Assembly (NCBI RefSeq): GCF_014199325.1
Contig: NZ_JACIJJ010000003.1
Coordinates: 124,001 to 188,000, forward strand
Direction of reading: 5' to 3'
Source: Sphingomonas yantingensis
Lineage (GTDB): Bacteria; Pseudomonadota; Alphaproteobacteria; Sphingomonadales; Sphingomonadaceae
Length of the DNA stretch: 64,000 bases
The notes under the pieces are model-generated. The model had not been told where the DNA came from. It did not search any database and saw nothing but the letters and a program-made list of their open reading frames with translations. This document shows positions 27,968 to 37,302 of this stretch, piece by piece. The stretch's first letter is position 1. Each line of letters starts with the position of its first letter. A program made the position numbers and the translations under genes.

Positions 27968-28459
27968 ATGCAGCGCGTACCCCGTTTGACCGCCGGCATA
28001 GCCGCCGTGGCAATCGCCGCCGTCGGCATGACCGCGCTCGAGGCGCAGACGCGCAAGCCGCCCTATTTCGCCTCGATCGCCGCGGCAAAGGCGCGGATGC
28101 GCACGGGGCCGGGGCGCAACTATCCGGCAAGCTGGCTCTATGTGCGCCCCGACCTGCCGATCAAGGTCGTCGACATCTATCGCGACTGGCGAAAGGTCGA
28201 GGACCCGGGCGGCACACAGGGCTGGATGCAGGTCGGCCTGCTCAGCGACACGCGCACCGCCTTCGTCCAGAACGGCGTCGCGCCGTTGCGCGACAGCCCC
28301 TCCGCCTCAGCCCGCGTGGTGTGGCGGGCGGCGCCTGGCGTCGTTGGGCGCGTCAGCCGCTGCGCGCGCGGCTGGTGCTATATCGACGTGAAGGGTCGCG
28401 GCGGCTTCGTCGAGGCGGCGAGCCTGTGGGGCGTCGCCCCGGACGAGGATCTCGACTGA
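27968..28459 (+). CDS. Exported SH3-domain protein
   Basis: A 163-residue protein with a signal peptide (residues 1 to about 26, ending LEAQT) and a bacterial SH3-type domain. Motifs are RMRTGPGRNYPASW, DWRKVEDPGGTQGWM and, in a second half-repeat, APLRDSPSASARVVW with GWCYIDVKGRGGFVEA. Such SH3 proteins often bind peptidoglycan peptides. The start at 27968 is preferred over the long upstream frame, which overlaps the dehydrogenase on the other strand. Confidence 0.85.
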   Translation: MQRVPRLTAGIAAVAIAAVGMTALEAQTRKPPYFASIAAAKARMRTGPGRNYPASWLYVRPDLPIKVVDIYRDWRKVEDPGGTQGWMQVGLLSDTRTAFVQNGVAPLRDSPSASARVVWRAAPGVVGRVSRCARGWCYIDVKGRGGFVEAASLWGVAPDEDLD

Positions 28460-28501
28460 ACGCCGTTGCCGCCGAACCGCCCGCCGCCTAAGCGAGTGGC
28501 C

Positions 28502-29344
28502 ATGTTCACGCTCGACCATTTCGACCTCGCCGCCTTCGTCGCGGCGACCCTTGCCGAGGATCTGGGGCCGGGCGGCGACGTCACTTCCGCCGCCGTGATC
28601 CCCGCCGAGGCGCGCTTCGACGGGGTGATGGACAGCCGCGACGCGATCGTCGTCGCCGGCCTGCCGCTGGCCGAGGCGTTCTTCCGCCATCTCGACCCCG
28701 ATGTCCGCATCGAGACACTCGTCGCGGAGGGTGCGGTCGTGCCCGCGGGCACCGACCTGATGCGCTTGTCGGGCAAGGCGCGCGCGCTGCTCACGGCGGA
28801 GCGGTCGGCGCTCAACACCGTCCAGCACCTGTCGGGCATTGCGACGATGACGCGGCAATATGTCGATGCGATCGCCGGCACCGGCGCGACGCTGCTCGAC
28901 ACGCGAAAGACGCTGCCGGGGCTTCGCGTGATCGAGAAATATGCGACGCGAATGGGCGGCGCGACCAACCACCGCATGGGCCTGTGGGATGCCGCCATGA
29001 TAAAGGACAATCACGTCGCCGTGGCGGGATCGGTCGAGGCGGCGACCGCGCGCGCCGTCGCTGCCGGAATCCCGCGCATCATCGTCGAGGTCGACCGCGT
29101 CGACCAGATCGAGCCGGCGATCGGCGCGGGCGCGACGCACCTGCTCCTCGACAACATGGCGCCGCCGATTCTGCGCGAGGCCGTGGCGCTCGTCGCCGGC
29201 CGCGCCGCGACCGAGGCGTCGGGCGGCGTCCGCCTCGACACCATCCGCGCGATTGCCGAAACGGGCGTCGATTTCATCAGCGTCGGGCGGCTGACCCAGT
29301 CGGCGCCCGCCGCCGACATCGGCCTCGACCTCGCGCCAGCCTGA
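28502..29344 (+). CDS. nadC: Nicotinate-nucleotide pyrophosphorylase (carboxylating)
   Basis: A 280-residue quinolinate phosphoribosyltransferase of de novo NAD synthesis. Motifs are LAEDLGPGGDVTS, the HLSGIAT segment with LDTRKTLPGLR, GGATNHRMGL and KDNHV. It ends in the phosphate-binding barrel strands (LLLDNMAP, ISVGRLTQS). nadA and nadB are not adjacent. ATG at 28502 gives the family N terminus FTLDHFDLAAFV. Confidence 0.95.
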   Translation: MFTLDHFDLAAFVAATLAEDLGPGGDVTSAAVIPAEARFDGVMDSRDAIVVAGLPLAEAFFRHLDPDVRIETLVAEGAVVPAGTDLMRLSGKARALLTAERSALNTVQHLSGIATMTRQYVDAIAGTGATLLDTRKTLPGLRVIEKYATRMGGATNHRMGLWDAAMIKDNHVAVAGSVEAATARAVAAGIPRIIVEVDRVDQIEPAIGAGATHLLLDNMAPPILREAVALVAGRAATEASGGVRLDTIRAIAETGVDFISVGRLTQSAPAADIGLDLAPA

Positions 29345-29402
29345 GCTTTCGCGGGGCCGGCCGGGCGGCTATCGTTTCCGAAACGAAGGGGGATTCGGGA
29401 CC

Positions 29403-29816
29403 ATGCGCCCACAATCGATCATCATGTTCGAACGCCTGTTCCTGGCGTCCATCGTCGTCGGACTCGTCAACTCCGTCCTGTTGTTCGGCAGCCTGACCAC
29501 CGGGCAGGCGATCTCGCCGGCCTTTCTCATCGGATCGATCGCGGTTGGGATCGGCCTGAACCTCGCGCTCTGGTGGTTCACCGCGCGCCGGGCGAGCAAC
29601 GCCGCGCGGATCATCCTGACGATCCTGTTCGTCCTCGGCATCGCCTCGCTCGTCTTCTCGGTCGCGACGGGGTCGTATCCGCCGGGGGTCGCCGGCCTGC
29701 TCGGCGCGGTGAACTGGCTGCTCCAGACCGTCTCGATCGTCTTCCTCTATCGCCCCGACGCCAGCGCGTGGTTCCGCGGCTCGCGCATCGACGATCTGGG
29801 CGAGACGTTCGAATGA
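29403..29816 (+). CDS. Integral membrane protein, unknown
   Basis: A 137-residue protein with four predicted transmembrane helices (about 9-28, 39-58, 68-86, 93-115) and a short acidic C-terminal tail. The start is ATG at 29403. Its stop overlaps the RNase T2 start (ATGA), so the two are probably co-translated. No family recognised. Confidence 0.72.
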   Translation: MRPQSIIMFERLFLASIVVGLVNSVLLFGSLTTGQAISPAFLIGSIAVGIGLNLALWWFTARRASNAARIILTILFVLGIASLVFSVATGSYPPGVAGLLGAVNWLLQTVSIVFLYRPDASAWFRGSRIDDLGETFE

Positions 29817-30523
29817 AGCTGGCGCTCACGCTCGCCGCCGTCGTCGGGGCGCTGCCCGCCGCCGCCTCGGCCCAGGCCTATCGCTGCGCGATCCCGCAAT
29901 CGCTGCCCGACCCGCGGGTCGAGGGGCCGACGGTGCGCGAGCCGCGGCGCATTCTGCCAATCGGCAGCTACACGCTGGCGATCAGCTGGAGCCCGCAATT
30001 TTGCAAGACCGCGGGCGACCGGCCCAATTCGCAGCTTCAGTGCGGCGGCGGCAACGGGTTCGGCTTCACGCTGCACGGCCTGTGGCCCGACGGGCGGGGC
30101 AAGGAATGGCCACAATATTGCCGTCCCGCCCCCGCACTTTCGCGCGAGGTGATCCGCGCCAACCTGTGTTCGACACCGTCGGTACAGCTGCTCCAGCACG
30201 AATATGCCAAGCACGGCACCTGCATGGGCATCGCGCCCGCGGCCTATTTCGGACAGTCGACGCGCCTCTACGGCAAGCTGCGCTATCCCGACATGGACGC
30301 GTTGTCGCGCCGCCGCGGGCTGACCGTGGGGCAGTTCGCGCAGGCGTTCGCGCGCGCCAATCCGGGCCTGTCGCCCTCGGGGCTGCGTGTCACCGCTGAC
30401 CGTCAGGGCTGGCTGGACGAGGTGTGGATCTGCCTCGACACCCGCTTCGGCTATACGCGCTGCCCCGCGCATCAGGGCGGACGTCGGACCAGCGAGCGGC
30501 TGCGTATCTGGCGCGGGCGATAG
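29813..30523 (+). CDS. Secreted ribonuclease T2
   Basis: A 236-residue RNase T2 with signal peptide (cleavage near AASAQA). Active-site segment CAS I is FTLHGLWP with His88. CAS II is HEYAKHGTC (129-137) with Glu130 and His134. Several Cys are present for disulfides. It is expected in the periplasm as a broad-specificity endoribonuclease. The start is ATG at 29813, overlapping the membrane protein stop. Confidence 0.93.
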   Translation: MKLALTLAAVVGALPAAASAQAYRCAIPQSLPDPRVEGPTVREPRRILPIGSYTLAISWSPQFCKTAGDRPNSQLQCGGGNGFGFTLHGLWPDGRGKEWPQYCRPAPALSREVIRANLCSTPSVQLLQHEYAKHGTCMGIAPAAYFGQSTRLYGKLRYPDMDALSRRRGLTVGQFAQAFARANPGLSPSGLRVTADRQGWLDEVWICLDTRFGYTRCPAHQGGRRTSERLRIWRGR

Positions 30524-30625
30524 TTTCGCAAGCGTTTGTTATCGTTCGTTTCTGGCGCGCGTCGCCCGGAACGAGCCCCTCGCCGAATGCGTATCTCCGT
30601 TGATCTACATCAACAGGAGAATCCC

Positions 30626-30820
30626 ATGCGCAAGCTTCTTGCCACCACTTTGATCGTCGCCGCGGCCGGCAGCCTCGGCGCGTGCTCGACGCTGCGCGGC
30701 GCAGCGATCGGCGGCGCGGGCGGCGCCGGAATTGCCGCAGCCAGCGGCGGCGATGTCGAAAAGGGTGCGGCCGTGGGCGGCGTCGGCGGCGCGGTCGTCG
30801 GCACCGTCGCCGACGACTGA
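30626..30820 (+). CDS. Small glycine-zipper lipoprotein
   Basis: A 64-residue protein with lipobox LGAC (Cys20) after a short signal peptide, then a Gly/Ala-rich glycine-zipper stretch (AIGGAGGAGIAAASGG, AVGGVGGAVVG). A strong ribosome binding site (AGGAGA) is 7 bp upstream. Similar small lipoproteins are common in sphingomonads; their job is unclear. A convergent flavin oxidoreductase gene ends 45 bp away. Confidence 0.8.
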   Translation: MRKLLATTLIVAAAGSLGACSTLRGAAIGGAGGAGIAAASGGDVEKGAAVGGVGGAVVGTVADD

Positions 30821-30864
30821 GCGATGGGTGCGGGGCGAGCCGCGACGGCCCGCCCCGCGCCCGA

Positions 30865-32268
30865 TCAGTCGCCCGTCAGGATACGGTCGACGAGCTGCTT
30901 CACGCTCGGCACGAACCCGTTCGAATAAAAGGGGTCCTGCTTGAACTTGTACGCTGCGTGGCCGGCGAACATCAGGTTCTGGTCCACCGGCCCGCCATGG
31001 GCGATGTCCTGAAGCGTCTTCTGGATGCAGAAGCTGCGCGGATCGGCGAGGCGCCCGGTCGAGTTGGTCTCGGTATCCGCCCAGCTCGAGAAGGCGCATT
31101 GCGACAGGCAGCCCATGCAGTCGGCCTGATCCTTGCGAATTTCCTGCTTCTCGGGCGGCGTCACGAAGACGAGCGTGTTGTCCGGCGTCTTAAGCGCGTC
31201 GGTATAGCCGAGCCCGAACCACTCGCGCGCGCGCAGCAGGTCGCCGCGCGTCACCCAGAAATTCTTTCCCTTCACGCCTACGTCGAGCTGGAAGACGTGG
31301 TCGCCCGCTTCCTGCGTCGAGAACGGAATCTGCCGCTCTGAACGCGCCTCGAGCGCACGCAGGAACGGGTTGCGCACCGCCGACGAATAGAAGCCGGTAG
31401 GCGAGAAACGGTGGAGCAGCACGTCGCCGGGCTCCAGCTCCATCAGCCTTGCCTTCCACTCATGCGGGATCGGGCTTTCCTGCGTCAGCAGTGGCCGCGT
31501 GCCGAACTGGAAGGCGATCGCTCCGAGTTCGGGATTGTCGATCCAGTCGTTCCAGTCGCGCAAGTGCCAGACGCCGCCCGCCATCACGATCGGCACCTCG
31601 TCCGAAATGCCGCCCTCGCGCATCACGTCGCGCAACGCCTTGACGCGCGGATAGGGGTCCTGCGGCGCCAGCGGGTCCTCCGCATTGGACAGGCCGTTAT
31701 GCCCGCCCGCGAGCCACGGATCCTCATAGACGACCGCCGCCAGCCACTCGCTGGCCTTCGAATAGGCGCGCTTCCACAGCGCGCGGAACGCCCGGCCCGA
31801 ACTCACGATCGGCAGGTAATGCACGCCATAGGAGGCGGCGATCTCGGACAGCTTGTAGGGCATGCCCGCACCGCAGGTGACGCCCGCCACCATGCCGCGC
31901 GTCCGCTCGAGCACGCCGTGCAGGATCCGCTGCGCGCCCCCCATTTCCCACAGGACGTTGATGTTGATCGCGCCCTTGCCGCCGGCGATCTCGTACGCGC
32001 GCTTGACCTGCTGGACCGCGCCCTCGATCGCATAGTCGATCAGCTCCTCGTGCCGCTGGCGGCGCGTCAGGGCATGATAAATCTGGGGAATGATCTTGCC
32101 TTCGGCATCGTAGCTGTCGGCATTGACCGCGCTCACGGTACCGATGCCGCCCGCCGCGGCCCAGGCGCCGGCCGACGCGTGGTTGGTGGCGGCGACACCC
32201 TTACCCCCCTCGATCAGCGGCCAGACTTCCTGGCCGTTGTAGCGAATGGGTGACAGACCCTTGAACAA
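30865..32268 (-). CDS. Nitronate monooxygenase-like NAD(P)H/flavin oxidoreductase with Cys cluster
   Basis: A 467-residue FMN-dependent protein of the nitronate monooxygenase/enoyl reductase-like family. Motifs are HASAGAWAAAGGIGTVSAV, GVTCGAGMP and PIVMAGGVW, the last being the FMN phosphate site. A C-terminal extension carries four Cys (384, 387, 391 and 414; CMGCLSQC then FC), a plausible iron-sulfur site. The frame runs to 32376, but TTG at 32268 is chosen: a strong GGAGG lies 5 bp upstream, and LFKGLSPIRYNG fits the family start. This also removes an overlap with the GT gene. Substrate unknown. Confidence 0.82.
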   Translation of the reverse strand: MFKGLSPIRYNGQEVWPLIEGGKGVAATNHASAGAWAAAGGIGTVSAVNADSYDAEGKIIPQIYHALTRRQRHEELIDYAIEGAVQQVKRAYEIAGGKGAININVLWEMGGAQRILHGVLERTRGMVAGVTCGAGMPYKLSEIAASYGVHYLPIVSSGRAFRALWKRAYSKASEWLAAVVYEDPWLAGGHNGLSNAEDPLAPQDPYPRVKALRDVMREGGISDEVPIVMAGGVWHLRDWNDWIDNPELGAIAFQFGTRPLLTQESPIPHEWKARLMELEPGDVLLHRFSPTGFYSSAVRNPFLRALEARSERQIPFSTQEAGDHVFQLDVGVKGKNFWVTRGDLLRAREWFGLGYTDALKTPDNTLVFVTPPEKQEIRKDQADCMGCLSQCAFSSWADTETNSTGRLADPRSFCIQKTLQDIAHGGPVDQNLMFAGHAAYKFKQDPFYSNGFVPSVKQLVDRILTGD

Positions 32269-32335
32269 GCTTTCCTCCGGATAGGATTTGATGCGCCTCG
32301 CGCTAGCGTCATTCGTCGATGCGCGCGAGCAATGA

Positions 32336-33466
32336 TTAAGGCTGTAACACACCCGGCCGTCGCATCGCACCTTCATAAAGGCGCGCGTATGCCGCGATCA
32401 TCGCATCCTCGTCGAACATTGCAGCGGCCCGCGCGCGGTTCGCGGCCCCGACCGAAGCGCGCAGCGCCGGGTCCGCGATTAGCGGTACCAGCCGGTCGCG
32501 AAGCTCCACCTCGGTCCGCCGGTCGGCGAGGAAAGGCAGATTCTCTGGCGCGACCATCGACGCAATATCGCCGACGCGCGGTGCGACGACGGGCAGCCCC
32601 GCCGCCATCGCCTCCATCACCGAAATCGGTTGCTGCTCGCTGAGGCTGGTCAGCATGAACACGTCGAAAAGGCCGATATAGCGGTTCGGATCGGCGAGGA
32701 AGCCGGGCAGGTGCACGCGATCGCCCATGAACATCGCCGCCGCCTGGTTCTCGATCGACTGCCGCTCCGGCCCCTCGCCGACGATGACGAGCCGGACGTT
32801 CTGCGGCACGCCGCCGACGCTGCGCACCATCAGCGGCAGGTCCTTGACCGCGCGCAGTCCCGCCAGCGTGCCGACGACGGGCTCCTTCCCCTTTGCGAAG
32901 CCCGGGATCGCCTTCGGATCGGGCCGCCCGGCGTAGAGCCGCGTCGGAATGCCGTTCGAGATGCGATGCACCCGCCCCGCCGGCTGCTTCCACGCGGTCA
33001 GCGCGATCTGCTCCAGCCGCTCGGACGGTACGACCAGCCCGTGCGCCGCGCCCAGCGCCAGCCGGCGGTAGTAATTGCGCGTCCGCTTCAGCCCGTCCGC
33101 CTCGTCGGCGTTGAACCCGTCCTCATGATGCACGATCGGCGGCGCGCCCTTGGCGAACACGCGCGCCGCCATCACCCCGTCGACCGCCCCCCAGTTATAG
33201 GTGAGGACGAGGTCGAACCTCTGCATGTAGCGCGCGATCGCCTCGTACCGCGCGACCGACGGCTTGCCGGTCAGCGGCGGCGGGTCCTGCGCGATCTCGT
33301 ACGCGATGCCTTTGGCGATCGCGGCGCGTGCGCCGTATGCGCCCTCGACGCCCGAGACGATGGTATGCCGCGCCCGCTTGCCAAAGGCGTTCATCAGCCG
33401 GACCGCGCGCGCTTCCTTGCCGCCAAGGTCGAAGCTCGAGTGGAGGTGGAGGATGTTGACGGTCAC
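32336..33466 (-). CDS. Glycosyltransferase family 4
   Basis: A 376-residue GT-B enzyme. The N-terminal acceptor domain begins ILHLHSSFDLGGKE. The C-terminal donor domain has GTLAGLRAVKDLP, LVIVGEGPER, FLADPNRYIGLFDVFMLTSLSE and QQPISVMEAMAAGLPVVAP, the EX7E-type region. It starts with GTG at 33466, overlapping the hydrolase stop (GTGA). Donor and acceptor are unknown; glycolipid or polysaccharide synthesis is possible. Confidence 0.85.
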   Translation of the reverse strand: MTVNILHLHSSFDLGGKEARAVRLMNAFGKRARHTIVSGVEGAYGARAAIAKGIAYEIAQDPPPLTGKPSVARYEAIARYMQRFDLVLTYNWGAVDGVMAARVFAKGAPPIVHHEDGFNADEADGLKRTRNYYRRLALGAAHGLVVPSERLEQIALTAWKQPAGRVHRISNGIPTRLYAGRPDPKAIPGFAKGKEPVVGTLAGLRAVKDLPLMVRSVGGVPQNVRLVIVGEGPERQSIENQAAAMFMGDRVHLPGFLADPNRYIGLFDVFMLTSLSEQQPISVMEAMAAGLPVVAPRVGDIASMVAPENLPFLADRRTEVELRDRLVPLIADPALRASVGAANRARAAAMFDEDAMIAAYARLYEGAMRRPGVLQP

Positions 33467-34341
33467 GCGGTCACGCGCGAGAGCAGCCGGTCGATCGCCG
33501 CCTCCACCGCCGCCTCGTCCAGCGTCGGGGCATGGCCGGTATTCGCCACCGTCACCAGTTCCGCGCCCGCGATCCGCGCGGCCATGCGGTCCGCCACGTC
33601 GGCGGCGAGAATATCCGAACGATCACCGCGCACGATCAGCGTCGGCGTCGCCGCCAGCGCGTCGAATGCGCCCCACATGTCGACGCCTGCCTCGTTCCCC
33701 GGCACGCGGAACGGCTCGGCGATCTTCATGTCGTAGTCGAGGACGATCCGCCCTGCCGAGGTCAGCCGGTGCAGCCGCTTGGCCATGCCCAGCCAGTCCT
33801 CGATCCCATAGCCCGGATAGACCTCGCCATTCGCCTCGGCCATCGCACGCGCGGCGTGCATCCAGGTCGGATATTGCGCGGGCTTGCCGACATAGCCGCG
33901 GATGCGCGCCAGCCCCGCCGCCTCCAGCTCCGGCCCCACGTCGTTAAGGAGCGCGGCGGCAAGCGGCGGGCGCCCGGTGCCCGCCAGCAGCATCGTCAGG
34001 ATGCCGCCCAGCGACGTGCCGAACGCGACGATCCGGTCGAGCTTCAGCTCGTCGACCAGCCGCTCCACATCCTGCAGATAGGTGAGCGGCACATAGGTCA
34101 TCGGGTCCTTGGCGTACCCGCTCTCGCCGCGTCCGCGCAGGTCGACCGCGATCACCCGCCAGGCGGGGGAGAGGCGCGCCGCGACCGCCTCGAAGTCGCG
34201 TGCGTTGCGGGTCAGGCCGGGCAGGCACAGGATCGGCGGCCGGTCCGTCGGCCCCGGATAGTCGCGATAGTGAAGGCGGACGCCGTCCCCCGACCACCAA
34301 TAGCCGTCGGAAAAGGCGGTCGGGTTGCGGGTCACGGCCAT
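33463..34341 (-). CDS. Alpha/beta hydrolase
   Basis: A 292-residue alpha/beta hydrolase. The nucleophile elbow GTSLGG carries the Ser, the oxyanion segment is CLPGLTRNARDFE, VDLRGRGES follows, and the His is in NTGHAPTLDE. The start at 34341 (MAVTRNPTAFSDGYWW) leaves 18 bp to the divergent selO start; the frame continues upstream only as antisense of selO. Substrate unknown. Confidence 0.88.
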   Translation of the reverse strand: MAVTRNPTAFSDGYWWSGDGVRLHYRDYPGPTDRPPILCLPGLTRNARDFEAVAARLSPAWRVIAVDLRGRGESGYAKDPMTYVPLTYLQDVERLVDELKLDRIVAFGTSLGGILTMLLAGTGRPPLAAALLNDVGPELEAAGLARIRGYVGKPAQYPTWMHAARAMAEANGEVYPGYGIEDWLGMAKRLHRLTSAGRIVLDYDMKIAEPFRVPGNEAGVDMWGAFDALAATPTLIVRGDRSDILAADVADRMAARIAGAELVTVANTGHAPTLDEAAVEAAIDRLLSRVTA

Positions 34342-34359
34342 TGGCACCCATATCGCCGC

Positions 34360-35730
34360 ATGGCCGATTTCCCGCAAGCGTCGATCCTGCCCCGCCCCGA
34401 ACGCGCGATCGAGGCGCTGGGCGACGCCTTTTACGATCGCGTGGAGCCCGCGCGTTTTCCGCAGTCGATCCTGCGCTGGCGCAACGACCGCGCGGCGGCG
34501 GAGGTCGGGCTGGACACGCTCGCCGATGACGAATGGCTCACCCGCTTCGCCCGGTTCGAGGCACTGCCCGGCAGCCTCTCCCAGCCGCTGGCACTGCGCT
34601 ATCACGGCCATCAGTTCCGCCAGTACAATCCCGAGATCGGCGACGGCCGCGGCTTCCTGTACGCCCAGCTCCGCGACGGGGACGGCCGGTTGATGGACCT
34701 CGGCACCAAGGGATCGGGCCGGACGCCGTGGAGCCGCTTCGGCGATGGCCGCCTGACGCTGAAAGGGGCGGTGCGTGAACTGCTTGCGACCGAGATGCTT
34801 CAAGCGCTCGGCGTCCCTACCAGCCGCACCTTTTCGATCGTCGAGACGGGCGAGGCACTGGAGCGAAACGACGAACCTTCCCCCACCCGCGGCGCGGTGC
34901 TGACGCGGCTCAGCCACGGGCATATCCGCATCGGCACGTTCCAGCGCCTCGCCTATCTGCGCGAGGCGGAGAATATGGCTGCGCTGACCGACTACTGCCT
35001 CCACCATTTTTACGGCGAGAATGCCGGTCCCGACGCGCCCGCCCGGCTGCTCGCCCATGTCGTCGAGCGGACGGCGACGCTGGCCGCATCGTACATGGCG
35101 GCCGGGTTCGTCCACGGCGTGCTCAACACCGACAACATCAACATCTCGGGCGAGAGCTTCGACTATGGCCCGTGGCGGTTCGCGCCAACCTGGGATTCGG
35201 GCTTCACCGCCGCCTATTTCGACCATGCCGGCCTCTACGCCTTCGCCCGCCAGCCCGAGGCGATTCACTGGAACGTCATGCAACTCGCCGTCTCGCTGCG
35301 CGCGATTTCGGACGCCCCGCCGCTGATCGAGGCGCTTGAGCGGTTTCCCGACGCCTATCAGGCGGCAGTCGCGCGTGCGATGCTATGGCGGCTTGGCGTC
35401 ACGCCGCGCGGCGCGGACGACCAGCCGTTGATCGAGGCGATCGAGCGCGGCCTGCGCGAGGAGAACGTGGGCATCGACGCCCTTTTCCACGACAGCTTCG
35501 GCGGCGCGATCCCCGCGTCCTATGGCGACGCCTTCGCCGAGGCACGCCAGCACCTGTCCGCCTACGCCCCCCGCAAGGACCGCGACGATCCGCACTGGGC
35601 CGGCCCGGCCGTGTCGATGCTGATCGACGAGGTCGAGACGCTCTGGTCCGCGATCGACCAGCGCGATGAGTGGCAGCCGCTGTATAACAAAGTCGCGGCC
35701 GTCCGCGCGATGGGACAGGCGCTCACCTGA
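34360..35730 (+). CDS. selO: SelO/YdiU family protein adenylyltransferase
   Basis: A 456-residue pseudokinase-fold AMPylator that transfers AMP from ATP to Ser/Thr/Tyr. Motifs are YHGHQFRQYNPEIGDGRG (80-97), DLGTKGSGRTPWSRFGDGR with Lys117, ATEMLQALGVPTSR, and GVLNTDNINISG followed by DYGP, which together bind metal and ATP. Bacterial SelO links redox stress to AMPylation. It lacks the C-terminal selenocysteine/Cys extension of mitochondrial forms. It is divergent from the hydrolase gene. Confidence 0.92.
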   Translation: MADFPQASILPRPERAIEALGDAFYDRVEPARFPQSILRWRNDRAAAEVGLDTLADDEWLTRFARFEALPGSLSQPLALRYHGHQFRQYNPEIGDGRGFLYAQLRDGDGRLMDLGTKGSGRTPWSRFGDGRLTLKGAVRELLATEMLQALGVPTSRTFSIVETGEALERNDEPSPTRGAVLTRLSHGHIRIGTFQRLAYLREAENMAALTDYCLHHFYGENAGPDAPARLLAHVVERTATLAASYMAAGFVHGVLNTDNINISGESFDYGPWRFAPTWDSGFTAAYFDHAGLYAFARQPEAIHWNVMQLAVSLRAISDAPPLIEALERFPDAYQAAVARAMLWRLGVTPRGADDQPLIEAIERGLREENVGIDALFHDSFGGAIPASYGDAFAEARQHLSAYAPRKDRDDPHWAGPAVSMLIDEVETLWSAIDQRDEWQPLYNKVAAVRAMGQALT

Positions 35731-35802
35731 GGACGGGTGGCAATTGCAACCGCTTTGATGCAGAACGCGCCACCTTGAGGGGAGCCAGCCGGAAAGCGCA
35801 TT

Positions 35803-37218
35803 GTGTCAGCCAGCGAATTGATCTCGTTCGAGCCCGCGACGGGCGCCGTCCTGTGGCAGGGAACGGCGGGTGACGCCGATGCGGAAGTCGCAGCGGCACG
35901 GTGCGGCTGGAGCCAGTGGGCCGCGCGACCGCTTGCGTATCGGGTCGAGACGATGCGCCGCTTCGCCAACGTCGTGCGCGCCAAATACGACGCCTTCGCC
36001 GACCTGCTCGCGCGGGAGACGGGCAAGCCCCTCTGGGAAGCGCGCACCGAAATCGACACCGTGATCGCCAAGGTCGACATCTCGATCACCGCCTTTCAGG
36101 AGCGGACCGGCCAGCGCCGGATCGACGCGGCGATGGGCAGCCGCCTGGCGCTCCGGCACAAGCCGCACGGCGTGCTTGCGGTCCTCGGCCCCTATAACTT
36201 CCCCGCGCACCTGCCCAACGGGCACATCGTCCCCGCGCTGATCGCGGGCAACGCGGTGGTCTTCAAGCCGTCGGAAAAGACGCCCGCGACCGGCGCGTTC
36301 CTCGTCGACTGCTATCGCGCGGCGGGGGTGCCGGAGGATTGCATCCGCGTGCTGCTGGGCGGCCCGGATGCCGGCCGTGCACTCGCGACGCATCCGGGGA
36401 TCGACGGCCTGCTCTTTACCGGCTCGGCGCGCACGGGCCTCGCGCTCAACCGCCAGTTCGCCGAGACGCCGGAAAAGATCCTCGCGCTCGAAATGGGCGG
36501 CAACAACCCGATCATCGTCTGGGGCACCCCGGACCTCTATTCGGCCGCCGTGCTCGTCATCCAGTCGGCCTTCACCAGCGCGGGCCAGCGTTGCACCGCG
36601 GCGCGCCGCCTGATCGTCGAGGATCGCCTGTTCGATCCGCTGGTCGAGGAAGTGGTGAAGCTTGCTGGCCGCCTCATCATCGGCGATCCCCATGCCGACC
36701 CCGCCCCCTTCATGGGGCCGGTGATCGACAACGACACCGCCGACATGCTGACCGAAAGCTTCCTGTCGTTGATGAGCGTCGGGGGGCGCCCGATCCGGTA
36801 CATGGAGCGGACGGTCGAGGGTCGCCCCTTTCTGTCGCCGGGGATCGTCGACATGACCAATGCGCGCGAGAAGCCCGATGTCGAGCTGTTCGGCCCCGTG
36901 CTCCAGGTCATCCGCGTCGCGACGTTCGAGGATGCGATCGTCGAGGCGAACAACACCCGCTACGGCCTGTCCGCCAGCCTCGTCAGCCAGGACCCACGCC
37001 TCTACGACCAGTTCTGGGCCGGCATCCGCGCGGGGATCGTCAACTGGAACAAGCCCACCAACGGCGCGAGTTCCTCGGCCCCGTTCGGCGGCGTAGGCTG
37101 GTCGGGCAATCACCGTCCCAGCGCCTATTACGCCGCCGATTACTGCGCCTTCCCCGTCGTTTCGAGCGAGGCGGAACAGGCGCGAGCCTCGATCGGCATC
37201 GGCCTTCGCGAGCATTGA
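35803..37218 (+). CDS. astD: Succinylglutamate-semialdehyde dehydrogenase
   Basis: A 471-residue aldehyde dehydrogenase of the AstD branch. The cofactor and active-site segments are LGPYNFPAHLPNGH (typical of AstD), EKTPATG, Glu230 (LEMGGNNP) and Cys264 (AGQRCTAARR). It begins with GTG at 35803. The remaining arginine succinyltransferase pathway genes (astA, astB, astC, astE) are not in the window, so it may act on a related semialdehyde or depend on genes elsewhere. Confidence 0.86.
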   Translation: MSASELISFEPATGAVLWQGTAGDADAEVAAARCGWSQWAARPLAYRVETMRRFANVVRAKYDAFADLLARETGKPLWEARTEIDTVIAKVDISITAFQERTGQRRIDAAMGSRLALRHKPHGVLAVLGPYNFPAHLPNGHIVPALIAGNAVVFKPSEKTPATGAFLVDCYRAAGVPEDCIRVLLGGPDAGRALATHPGIDGLLFTGSARTGLALNRQFAETPEKILALEMGGNNPIIVWGTPDLYSAAVLVIQSAFTSAGQRCTAARRLIVEDRLFDPLVEEVVKLAGRLIIGDPHADPAPFMGPVIDNDTADMLTESFLSLMSVGGRPIRYMERTVEGRPFLSPGIVDMTNAREKPDVELFGPVLQVIRVATFEDAIVEANNTRYGLSASLVSQDPRLYDQFWAGIRAGIVNWNKPTNGASSSAPFGGVGWSGNHRPSAYYAADYCAFPVVSSEAEQARASIGIGLREH

Positions 37219-37302
37219 GCCGGGAGCGGCAAAAGCTCTTCTAGCCGTGCCCCAAGCATCCGTCGGTTGTGACGCCGCCCCCTGCGGCCCACATCGGCGA
37301 TC

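Noticed and set aside
37219-37302. Possible riboswitch before cobA
   Set aside because: The 84-bp gap is too short for a cobalamin riboswitch and I see no B12-box-like stretch.
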